From Clostridia bacterium (lineage in GTDB: Bacteria > Bacillota > Clostridia > Oscillospirales > Acutalibacteraceae): a DNA stretch of 42,431 bases. The position numbers and the translations under genes were made by a program. The notes beneath the pieces are model-generated. The model was not told the DNA's origin, did not search any database, and worked only from the letters and a program-made list of their open reading frames with translations. The DNA lies in assembly GCA_017398425.1 (NCBI GenBank), contig JAFQFZ010000069.1, positions 1 to 42,431 of the forward strand, read 5' to 3'. Below, in pieces: positions 1 to 6,461 of the stretch. Position 1 is the first letter of the stretch, and each line of letters starts with the position of its first letter.

Positions 1-90
1 ACCGTCCGGTTAAGTGAGACTCCAAATCTTTGATTTGGATAGTCGAACTTATGCATGCGAAGGCAAAGCCTGAGTCGAAGGACGGTTTTT
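1..90 (+). other. Structured element ending in a T run
   Basis: An outer stem pairs 1-7 (ACCGTCC) with 80-86 (GGACGGT) and runs straight into a T run at 86-90, as in an intrinsic terminator. Inside it, 11-15 pairs with 47-51, then a symmetric GA/GA internal loop (16-17 and 45-46), then 18-21 with 41-44 and 22-28 with 32-38. A second arm pairs 61-64 with 68-71. The window begins at the first paired base, so more may lie upstream. I recognise no known RNA family; it may be the end of an upstream transcript, a small RNA or a repeat. Confidence 0.4.
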
Positions 91-174
91 AGCCCCGTTG
101 GAGTTGATCAAGCTTCCGTTTTTACATGAACCAAAAGACGAGCACTTGCTACCTCCTTGAGGCGCGTCGCACTT

Positions 175-202
175 CCACCCCCCTTCACGGGTGGTCTTTT
201 TG
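175..202 (+). terminator. Possible rho-independent terminator
   Basis: CCACCC at 175-180 pairs with GGGTGG at 189-194, followed by TCTTTTTG. It would end transcription entering from the left edge of the window. Confidence 0.4.
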
Positions 203-222
203 TTTTGCCCGAAGGGTCTTGC

Positions 223-414
223 GGACCACCGAGGACGGTGGTCCCTACGTCAAGCAACGGCGTCGTTTCGGCGCGGATGAATCCGCGCCCTACGCAATCC
301 AATACATGTTTCGTAGGGGAGGGCTTCCATGCCCTCCCGTGAAGGGCGCACGCTTCAGGCGCTCTTCTACGTCAGGCAACAGCAACCTCGTAGGGAACGG
401 ATTCATCCGTTCCG
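223..414. repeat. Cluster of four GTAGGG-linked hairpin repeats
   Basis: Four short hairpins each sit next to the same pentamer-like tag. Units at 223-249 and 270-294 read stem then CCCTACG. Units at 312-339 and 389-414 read CGTAGGG then stem, which is the opposite orientation. The stems are 8 bp with 4-6 nt loops and differ in sequence while keeping pairing. Another unit lies at 5370-5396. No gene is supported in 91-532; the open frames there run across the hairpins and lack ribosome sites. Confidence 0.65.
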
Positions 415-464
415 TTTCGGGATCGTGCGGGCGCGGAATCCTCCCACCGCCTCACGGCGGTCCC

Positions 465-497
465 CCCTCCTTTGACAAGGAGGGTTATGGGGTGGCA
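465..497 (+). repeat. Hairpin resembling the two-stem repeat family
   Basis: CCCTCCTT (465-472), TGAC, AAGGAGGG (477-484) forms an 8 bp stem, and GGTGGCA follows after a short gap. The stem, the TGAC loop and the TGGCA tag recall the repeat at 5415-5465, but the second stem and the TGACGGA tag are not seen, so this is at most a degenerate relative. Confidence 0.35.
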
Positions 498-532
498 AGA
501 GACACGGATTTTATAAAAAATAAAAATACATC

Positions 533-561
533 TTTACAAACCGCATCGGGCGTGCTATACT
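533..561 (+). promoter_or_regulatory. rpsO promoter
   Basis: TTTACA at 533-538, a 17 nt spacer, and TATACT at 556-561 make a strong sigma-A type promoter. Transcription would start near 568 and leave a leader of about 124 nt. Confidence 0.75.
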
Positions 562-567
562 ACATAA

Positions 568-691
568 GGTTGTGCGCCTTGCGCACACGAAAGCCGATCA
601 CCCGGGCGGCGGAGTATGCCCGCTTTTTGGGACGCCTTGGTTCCCCGATCTGGGTCTTTTGGCCAATATTAAAGAAAGGTGGTAAATCATT
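568..691 (+). promoter_or_regulatory. Structured rpsO leader
   Basis: The leader holds a hairpin of GTGCGC against GCGCAC near 571-586 and GC-rich inverted pieces around 600-630, then an AAAGGTGG ribosome site at 676-682 before ATG 692. S15 represses its own mRNA in several bacteria through leader structures, so an S15-binding site is plausible, but no specific binding motif was proved here. Confidence 0.4.
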
Positions 692-958
692 ATGATGTTA
701 CCCGAGCAAAAGCAAGAAATCATCAAAGCCTACGCTACCCACGAAGGCGACACCGGTTCTCCCGAGGTTCAGATCGCTGTGTTGACCCGCCGCATTGCGG
801 ATCTCACCGCGCACCTGAAGGATCATCCGAAGGATCACCACAGCCGCCGCGGCCTGCTCAAGATGGTCGGTCAGCGTCGTGGTCTGCTGCAGTATCTCAT
901 GAAGAAGGATATCGAGCGTTATCGCGCGATCATCGAGAAGCTGGGCATCCGTAAATAA
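692..958 (+). CDS. rpsO: Small ribosomal subunit protein uS15
   Basis: S15 is a primary 16S rRNA-binding protein that helps assemble the central domain (platform) of the 30S subunit and contacts the 50S subunit. The product is 88 residues, the usual length, and carries the family landmarks GDTGSPEVQ, an RRI-LT-HL helix region, DHHSRRGLL, and a basic C-terminal helix ending KLGIRK. Two adjacent ATG codons (692 and 695) are possible; 692 gives the familiar spacing from the AAAGGTGG ribosome site. A strong promoter lies upstream, and pnp follows after a 207 nt hairpin-rich gap, the conserved rpsO-pnp order seen in many bacteria. Identification is secure. Confidence 0.97.
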   Translation: MMLPEQKQEIIKAYATHEGDTGSPEVQIAVLTRRIADLTAHLKDHPKDHHSRRGLLKMVGQRRGLLQYLMKKDIERYRAIIEKLGIRK

Positions 959-966
959 GTCGGCTT

Positions 967-1000
967 TTGAGGCAGGCGGAAACCGTTCCGCCTGCCTCAA
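967..1000 (+). promoter_or_regulatory. 14 bp hairpin between rpsO and pnp
   Basis: TTGAGGCAGGCGGA at 967-980 is exactly complementary to TCCGCCTGCCTCAA at 987-1000. No T run follows, so it is better read as an mRNA 3'-end stabiliser, leaky terminator or processing site than as a full terminator. Confidence 0.6.
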
Positions 1001-1044
1001 ACTGCACAAACGCCTACCGTTTGTGTGCAAAAAAAGGAACCACG

Positions 1045-1137
1045 CGAGGCGACTTTCGGTCGTTTTAGCGATGAAGCGGCGGCTGAAAAGTTCCGCTGTC
1101 AACCGCGGCTTTATTGCTAAAACCCCTGTCGCCTCGC
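1045..1137 (+). promoter_or_regulatory. Long nested stem in the pnp leader
   Basis: GCGAGGCGAC at 1045-1054 pairs perfectly with GTCGCCTCGC at 1128-1137. Inside it, GTTTTAGC at 1063-1070 pairs with GCTAAAAC at 1116-1123. The structure ends 11 nt before the pnp ribosome site. In E. coli a stem at the same place is cut by RNase III and PNPase to repress pnp; a similar role here is inference. Confidence 0.6.
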
Positions 1138-1165
1138 CATGAAAAATCAAAGGAGGCAACAAACT

Positions 1166-3382
1166 ATGTCTATGAGCAAAATCGAAACGTTCGATTCCTA
1201 CAAAGTGTTCGAAACGACGCTCGCGGGTCGTCCGCTCGTCGTCGAGACCGGCAAAGTGGCGCAGCTCGCCAACGGCTCCTGCTTGGTTCGCTACGGCGAA
1301 ACGGTGGTGCTGTGCGCGGTGACCGCGTCCGCCAAACCCCGTGACGGCATCGACTTCTTCCCGATGTCCGTGGATTACGAAGAAAAACTCTATGCGGTGG
1401 GGCGCATTCCCGGTTCGTTCCAACGCCGTGAAGGTCGTCCGTCCGAAAAGGCGATCCTCACCTCCCGCGTGATCGACCGCCCGATCCGTCCGCTGTTCCC
1501 CAAGGATATGCGCAACGACGTGTCCATCGTCTGCACCGTCATGTCCGTGGATCCGGATTGCCCGCCCGAGACGACGGCGATGATCGCCGCCTCCATCGGT
1601 ATCTCCATCTCGGATATTCCGTGGGCAGGTCCGATCTCCGGCGTGGTCGTGGGTCTTGTGGACGGCAAGTTCGTCATCAACCCGACCGAAGAGCAGGAGA
1701 AGGTCTCCGAAATGCACGTGACCGTCGCTTCGACCGCGGATCTTGTCGCGATGATCGAAGCCGGCGCGAACGAAGTGGACGACGAGACCATGTTCGACGG
1801 CATCATGGCGGGTCACGAAGCCAACCAGAAGATCGTGTCCTTCATCAACGACATCGTCGCGGAGATCGGCAAGCCGAAGTTTGCGTTCACCTCGAACGAT
1901 CCCGATCCGGAGATGTTCGAAGCGATCAAAGAGTTCGCGATCGAAGACGTGAAGTTCGCGCTCGACACCGACGACAAGCGCATCCGCGACGAGCGTTTGC
2001 TCCCCGTGTACGAAGCGGTGCACGCGAAGTTTGACGAGGTGTACGCCGACCAGATCGAGAAGATCGACGAGTGCATGTACAAGCTGCAAAAGTTTGTGGT
2101 GCGCCGCTGGTTGCTCGACGAGGGCAAGCGTGTGGACGGTCGCGGCATCAACGAGATCCGTCCGCTGGCTTCGGAAGTCGGCGTGCTGCCCCGCGTGCAC
2201 GGTTCGGGTCTGTTCACCCGCGGTCAGACGCAGGTGCTGACCATCGCGACCCTCGGCAACACGAAGGACGCGCAGCTGCTTGACGGCATCGACAACGAGA
2301 CCGAAAAGCGCTATATGCATCACTACAACTTCCCGTCCTACTCGGTGGGCGAGACCAAGCCGTCCCGCGGCCCCGGCCGTCGTGAGATCGGTCACGGTGC
2401 GCTGGCGGAGCGTGCGCTCCTGCCTGTCATCCCGAGCGTGGAAGAGTTCCCCTATACCATCCGTCTGGTGTCCGAGGTCGTGTCCTCCAACGGCTCCACC
2501 TCGCAAGGCTCCATCTGCGGCTCGACGCTCGCTCTGATGGATGCGGGCGTGCCGATCAAGGCGCCTGTCGCCGGTATCTCCTGCGGTCTTGTGACCGAGG
2601 GCGACCGCTTCATGACGATGGTCGACATCCAGGGTGTCGAAGACTTCTTCGGCGATATGGACTTCAAAGTCGGCGGTACCAAGAAGGGCATCACCGCGAT
2701 CCAGATGGATCTGAAGGTGCACGGTCTGACCCCGGCGATCATCAAGGAAGCGCTCCAAAAGACGCACGTCGCGCGCGACTACATCCTCGATGAGATCATG
2801 CTCAAAGCCATTCCCGCTCCGCGTGAGGAGCTTTCCAAGTGGGCGCCCAAGATGCTCTCCACCAAGATCGACGTGGACAAGATCCGCGAAGTCATCGGTA
2901 AGGGCGGCGCTGTCATCCAGAAGATCTGTGCCGAGTGCAACTGCAACGTCGACGTGCAGGAAGACGGCTCCATCTTCATCACCGCCATCAACAGCGACGA
3001 TGCGTATCGTGCGCTGGCGGTCATCGAGACCATCGCGAAGGATCCCGAGATCGGCGCGATCTACAAGGGTCGCGTGACCCGTTTGATGACCTTCGGTGCG
3101 TTTGTGGAGATCGCTCCCGGCAAGGAAGGCCTCGTGCACATCTCGAAGCTCGACCTCAAGCGTGTGGAGAAAGTCGAAGACGTGGTCGCCATCGGCGACG
3201 AAGTGATCGTCAAGGTCACCGAGATCGACGAGCAGGGTCGCATCAACCTCTCCCGCCGCGATGCCCTCATCCAGATGGAAGGTCTCAACCCCGATGACTA
3301 TCAGGACAGCGGCAACAACGAAGGCGGCCGTCCGCCCCGCCGCAACCGCGACGGCGGCAACCGTCCGCGTCGCCACAACTAA
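1166..3382 (+). CDS. pnp: Polyribonucleotide nucleotidyltransferase (PNPase)
   Basis: PNPase degrades RNA 3' to 5' using phosphate, releasing nucleoside diphosphates, and can add tails in reverse; it works as a trimer in the cytoplasm. The 738-residue product has two RNase PH-like cores, with the conserved SYSVGETKPSRGPGRREIGHG stretch around residues 390-412 and the GTKKGITAIQMDLK region around 500-515. A KH domain with the GKGG loop follows at about 565-625, an S1 domain at about 632-700, and a basic glycine/arginine tail. The ATG at 1166 was chosen because AAAGGAGG (1149-1156) sits 9 nt upstream; an earlier in-frame ATG at 1139 lies before that site. It is probably co-transcribed with rpsO and self-regulated through its leader. 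Confidence 0.97.
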   Translation: MSMSKIETFDSYKVFETTLAGRPLVVETGKVAQLANGSCLVRYGETVVLCAVTASAKPRDGIDFFPMSVDYEEKLYAVGRIPGSFQRREGRPSEKAILTSRVIDRPIRPLFPKDMRNDVSIVCTVMSVDPDCPPETTAMIAASIGISISDIPWAGPISGVVVGLVDGKFVINPTEEQEKVSEMHVTVASTADLVAMIEAGANEVDDETMFDGIMAGHEANQKIVSFINDIVAEIGKPKFAFTSNDPDPEMFEAIKEFAIEDVKFALDTDDKRIRDERLLPVYEAVHAKFDEVYADQIEKIDECMYKLQKFVVRRWLLDEGKRVDGRGINEIRPLASEVGVLPRVHGSGLFTRGQTQVLTIATLGNTKDAQLLDGIDNETEKRYMHHYNFPSYSVGETKPSRGPGRREIGHGALAERALLPVIPSVEEFPYTIRLVSEVVSSNGSTSQGSICGSTLALMDAGVPIKAPVAGISCGLVTEGDRFMTMVDIQGVEDFFGDMDFKVGGTKKGITAIQMDLKVHGLTPAIIKEALQKTHVARDYILDEIMLKAIPAPREELSKWAPKMLSTKIDVDKIREVIGKGGAVIQKICAECNCNVDVQEDGSIFITAINSDDAYRALAVIETIAKDPEIGAIYKGRVTRLMTFGAFVEIAPGKEGLVHISKLDLKRVEKVEDVVAIGDEVIVKVTEIDEQGRINLSRRDALIQMEGLNPDDYQDSGNNEGGRPPRRNRDGGNRPRRHN

Positions 3383-3400
3383 TTGACTGTCAGCAACCAT

Positions 3401-3438
3401 ACAATAACCGCCACCCGATTCGGGTTGGCGGTTATTGT
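3401..3438 (+). terminator. Hairpin after pnp
   Basis: ACAATAACCGCCA at 3401-3413 is exactly complementary to TGGCGGTTATTGT at 3426-3438. There is no T run, so termination may be partial and the helicase may be reached by read-through. Confidence 0.5.
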
Positions 3439-3457
3439 GCGGTTATAAAGAAAATAC

Positions 3458-3504
3458 CATTTGTGCGTGCCGATAAGCAAGGTTTGCATCGGCGCGCACA
3501 AATG
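3458..3504 (+). promoter_or_regulatory. 17 bp hairpin just before the helicase gene
   Basis: Bases 3458-3474 pair with 3488-3504 at 16 of 17 positions, the exception being a G-U pair. GTTTTAAAAG follows, then the ribosome site AGAGGGA. It could be a terminator for pnp or a control hairpin in the helicase leader. No clear promoter was seen between it and pnp. Confidence 0.5.
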
Positions 3505-3528
3505 ATGTTTTAAAAGAGGGAACCCTTT

Positions 3529-4773
3529 ATGACTTCAAAAGAACCGGTTACACAATCTATTCCGACATCGTTTGAGGAGCTCGGGCTTTCGCAGGAAACC
3601 AAAAAAGCGCTCGCGAAGATGGGTATCAGCGCGCCGACCGAGGTGCAGGCGAAGACCATTCCGCTGATGATGGACGGCTACGACATCATCGCCAAAGCAC
3701 CCACTGGCACGGGCAAAACCTGCGCGTTCGGTATTCCGCTGCTCGAATGTCTCGACCTGCAATGCCGCGACATTCAGGCGATCGTCGTTTGCCCGACGCG
3801 TGAGCTGTGCGTGCAGATCACGCAGGAGCTTCGCGACCTCGCGACCTACCGCCCCGAGGTACGCATCGTCAGCATCTACGGCGGTCAGCCGATGGGCAAA
3901 CAGCTCGATGCGCTCAAGAAGAAGCCGCACATCGTCGTCGCGACACCCGGTCGTTTGCTCGACCACATGAAGCGCGGCACGGCGTACATCGGCAACGTCT
4001 ACACGGCGGTGCTCGACGAAGCGGATGAGATGCTCAAAATGGGCTTTATCAAAGACGTGCGCCGCATCCTCGGCGACACCCCCGCCGACACGCAGGTCGT
4101 CATGTTCTCGGCGACCATGTCGCGCGAAGTGATGGACGTTGCGTGGGAGTACCAAAAAGCGGCGGTGGAAGTCAACGTGGCGGCGTCGGGCGAGAACCGC
4201 CCGAAGATCGCGCAGTTTGCGATGAATTCGACGGGCGATCAGCGCGTCAAGGATATGGAGCGCTTGATCGATGCGCTCGGTCTCAAGCGCGTGATGGTGT
4301 TTTGCAACACGAAGTCGACGGTGCGTTGGCTCGATTTGAAGCTCAAGAAAAACGGACGCTCGGCAGACTGCCTGCACGGCGACATTCCGCAGTCGCAGAG
4401 AAACCGCGTGATGGCGGCGTACCGTCAGGGCGCGTTTGAGATCATGGTCGCCACCGACGTGGCGGCGCGCGGCATCGACGTCGACGACGTGGAGGCGGTG
4501 TTCAACTTCGACATCCCCGACGAGAACGAATATTATCTGCATCGCATCGGTCGTACGGGGCGTGCCAAGCGTTGCGGCGCGGCGTTCACCTTTATGTCCA
4601 CGACCATGCCGCACGACGACACCTACCGTCTGCGCGACATCAAGAAATACACCCATTCGGACATCCTCGACATCGTGTGGAACGAGGAGGGGCAGGTCGT
4701 GCTGAAAGAGGACGGCACCCCCATTGCGACGCTTCTCGAGAACGGTGCCGAGTCGCGCGTGTACGAAGAATGA
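3529..4773 (+). CDS. DEAD-box ATP-dependent RNA helicase
   Basis: This enzyme unwinds short RNA duplexes using ATP, usually in ribosome assembly, cold response or mRNA decay. The 414-residue product has the full motif set: a Q motif (F15 region, APTEVQ at 35-40), motif I APTGTGKT at 57-64, PTREL near 89-93, TPGR near 139-142, DEAD at 163-166, SAT at 194-196, then the second RecA domain with LHGD, ATDVAARGID and HRIGRTGR. It stops soon after the helicase core, so it lacks the RNA-binding C-terminal extension of DbpA or the long tail of CshA/DeaD. Its position next to pnp fits an RNA-degradation role, which is inference. Initiation is at ATG 3529 after AGAGGGA. Confidence 0.93.
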   Translation: MTSKEPVTQSIPTSFEELGLSQETKKALAKMGISAPTEVQAKTIPLMMDGYDIIAKAPTGTGKTCAFGIPLLECLDLQCRDIQAIVVCPTRELCVQITQELRDLATYRPEVRIVSIYGGQPMGKQLDALKKKPHIVVATPGRLLDHMKRGTAYIGNVYTAVLDEADEMLKMGFIKDVRRILGDTPADTQVVMFSATMSREVMDVAWEYQKAAVEVNVAASGENRPKIAQFAMNSTGDQRVKDMERLIDALGLKRVMVFCNTKSTVRWLDLKLKKNGRSADCLHGDIPQSQRNRVMAAYRQGAFEIMVATDVAARGIDVDDVEAVFNFDIPDENEYYLHRIGRTGRAKRCGAAFTFMSTTMPHDDTYRLRDIKKYTHSDILDIVWNEEGQVVLKEDGTPIATLLENGAESRVYEE

Positions 4774-4786
4774 GGAGGACGGTCGC

Positions 4787-5086
4787 ATGAAGAAGATGAT
4801 GACGATCGTGTGGATCGCGCTGGTGGCGATCGGTCTTTTGACGGTCGCGGCGAGCATCGTCGTGCCGTTGTGCTCGGCAAAGCCGCCTTTGTCCGAGTCG
4901 GTGGCCCTCATCGGTCTCACCGCCGAGCAGTCGCAGGATCTGTATGCGGAGCTCTACGGCATGAACAGCCAAGGTCTGTGGACGGCGCTCGGCATCGCCG
5001 GCGGCATCGTTGCCGTGATCGGTGCCGTGCCCCTGACGGTGACGCTGGTGAAACACCGCAAGCCGAAGACAAAAAAGAAGAAATAA
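4787..5086 (+). CDS. Small two-helix membrane protein, unknown function
   Basis: Not recognised. The 99-residue product has a hydrophobic segment at about 7-27, a loop of roughly 35 residues with one Cys, a second hydrophobic segment at about 66-88, and a very basic tail ending in KKKK. This suggests both ends in the cytoplasm and a short outer loop. The start at 4787 is supported by TGAGGAGG, which overlaps the helicase stop codon; the upstream in-frame extension lies inside the helicase gene and is rejected. The 13 nt gap implies co-transcription with the helicase, and a strong terminator follows at once. Confidence 0.8.
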   Translation: MKKMMTIVWIALVAIGLLTVAASIVVPLCSAKPPLSESVALIGLTAEQSQDLYAELYGMNSQGLWTALGIAGGIVAVIGAVPLTVTLVKHRKPKTKKKK

Positions 5087-5119
5087 AAAAATGAGGTGCA
5101 AATTTGCACCTCATTTTTT
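5085..5119. terminator. Bidirectional-looking terminator
   Basis: A near-perfect palindrome, ATGAGGTGCA against TGCACCTCAT (5091-5114), is flanked by A6 on the left and T6 on the right. It ends the rpsO-pnp-helicase block. Confidence 0.85.
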
Positions 5120-5136
5120 GTTTGTAGGGGAGGAAC

Positions 5137-5340
5137 AGCCTTCCCCTTGAGGGGAGGGTGGCATTTGCGGAGCAAATGACGGATGCACCCCAGGGTGGTC
5201 TCTCTTGACGCTTCGCGTCAATTCACCTTCAGGTGTAGCCGCCGCAGGCGGCGTTGAGGAAGCTAACGGACGCTGACGCGTCCTACACCTCATCAGTCTC
5301 GCCTACGGCTCGACAGCTTCCCCTCAAGGGGAAGCCTGTT
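5137..5340. repeat. Composite palindromic repeat element, about 200 bp
   Basis: The ends are inverted: 5137-5155 matches the reverse complement of 5319-5337 at 18 of 19 bases. The left half reads stem (5139-5158), TGGCA, stem (5164-5176), TGACGGA. The first 106 bases recur at 42326-42431 with two differences. No open frame of note lies inside, so it resembles a non-autonomous MITE or REP-like element. The remainder of the gene-free interval 5087-5517 holds two more repeats (5370-5396, 5415-5465) and no supportable gene. Confidence 0.7.
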
Positions 5341-5369
5341 GCGGCATCCGCGCCGCTTTTTTGGTTTTT

Positions 5370-5396
5370 GTAGGGGACGACGCCCACATCGTCCCG
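5370..5396 (+). repeat. GTAGGG hairpin repeat
   Basis: GTAGGG followed by GGGACGA (5374-5380) paired with TCGTCCC (5389-5395). It is the same design as the units at 312-339 and 389-414. Confidence 0.55.
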
Positions 5397-5414
5397 TTTC
5401 ACCAAATCACGGTT

Positions 5415-5465
5415 TCTCCCTCCGTCAAAACCTGCGGTTTTGCCACCTCCCTCGTCAGAGGGAGG
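5415..5465 (-). repeat. Two-stem repeat, second sequence type
   Basis: Read on the minus strand: CCTCCCTC, TGAC, GAGGGAGG; then TGGCA; then AAACC, GCA, GGTTT; then TGACGGA and GGGAGA. Stem lengths and linkers match the element at 5139-5183 exactly, but both stem sequences are different. Confidence 0.65.
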
Positions 5466-5517
5466 CAAGAGGTTGCCGTAGGTTTTTGCCTATTCGGGTG
5501 GGCGGCATCCGTTTTCT

Positions 5518-6450
5518 TCACAGATTCCCATACGCTTCGTAGAACGCTTCCGCGTCCTTGCCGCCGAGGGCGGCGGGGGAACCTTTGCGGCTCATAAGCC
5601 CTTGATACGTATAGACGATGACCTTGTCGACATAGGGGGAGACGGCGTTGAGCTGGGCTTTGAGGCGTTCGATCGTCGCGGGGATGAGCGCACTGCGGTA
5701 CACGTCGCCCGCAAAATCGAAGATTTCGGTATCGACCCAAAGGGCGGGACCGTTTGCCTTGTCGTGCGCTTCACGCAAGGCGGCAAAGCGGGCGGAAAGG
5801 GCGTCCATCGGCATCTTTTTGACACCGATCTCGTCTTGATAGGCGATGATGTCCGCCTCAATGCGCGAGAGCTGTTCGACGAACATGTCGTCCGCTTGCA
5901 GGCAGTGCGTGCCAAAGGGCGCGACGATCACTTTATGCGTGGCGCACAGCGCCCGCGCTTTGGCGGTGACGGTGTTGATGTAGGCGATGAAGCGTTCGTC
6001 AATGTGGTCCCAGATGCACCACTCGTCCGCGATGTACCACCCCGAAAACGACGGGTGATGTCCGTAGCGCGCAAAGAGCGCGTCCATCGCGCGCAGGGCG
6101 GTGGCGATGACGGCGGGATCGGTAGAATTGCCGACCGAATCGTTTGTGCCGTAAAAGCCGACTCCGACAAACACCGCTTGCCCCGTCTTGTCCGCCTCCC
6201 CGAGGATCGCCTCGATCGCGTCGCGGCAGGCGATGTGGTCGGGGAAGGGGAAGTCTTCAAACGGGAAATACGCCGTGCCGCGCAACGCCGTCGACAGCAG
6301 CACCAAGGTGTCCATGCCGAGGGCGGCGGTGTCCTCGACGAGTGCTTGCCATTGTTCCTCCGAAAACGCCGAGAGCGCGTCATGGGTCATGACGCGCTCT
6401 GCACGATTCGGATGTTCGATCTCAATAAAGCTACCGCGGATCCGTTTCAT
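5518..6450 (-). CDS. DUF4434-like protein (putative glycosidase fold), copy 2
   Basis: The 310-residue product is a paralogue of the gene just upstream. Shared landmarks in order are an N-terminal G(S/T)F strand, LGMDTLVL near residue 50, EADKTGQ, a GWY-DEW motif, DIIAYQDE(V/I)GV and a (W)(V/A)D-E(I/V)F motif. These resemble DUF4434 proteins, predicted TIM barrels related to glycoside hydrolases; acidic residues in GWY-DEW and in the WVDTE motif are the likely catalytic pair by analogy. There is no signal peptide, so it is cytoplasmic. The start at 6450 aligns with its paralogue; an alternative ATG at 6465 overlaps the upstream stop as ATGA. It is the last gene of the seven-gene run. Substrate unknown. 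Confidence 0.65.
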   Translation of the reverse strand: MKRIRGSFIEIEHPNRAERVMTHDALSAFSEEQWQALVEDTAALGMDTLVLLSTALRGTAYFPFEDFPFPDHIACRDAIEAILGEADKTGQAVFVGVGFYGTNDSVGNSTDPAVIATALRAMDALFARYGHHPSFSGWYIADEWCIWDHIDERFIAYINTVTAKARALCATHKVIVAPFGTHCLQADDMFVEQLSRIEADIIAYQDEIGVKKMPMDALSARFAALREAHDKANGPALWVDTEIFDFAGDVYRSALIPATIERLKAQLNAVSPYVDKVIVYTYQGLMSRKGSPAALGGKDAEAFYEAYGNL

Positions 6451-6461
6451 AGGCTGCTCTC

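Noticed and set aside
606..624. CGGAGTATG-CCGC shared by the rpsO leader and the PFOR leader (20036-20050)
   Set aside because: A match of about 13 bases is expected by chance within a window this size, and the two positions relative to the start differ.
126..695. 189-codon plus-strand frame over the left intergenic region
   Set aside because: It runs through hairpin repeats and the rpsO promoter, lacks a ribosome site and has no family-like content.
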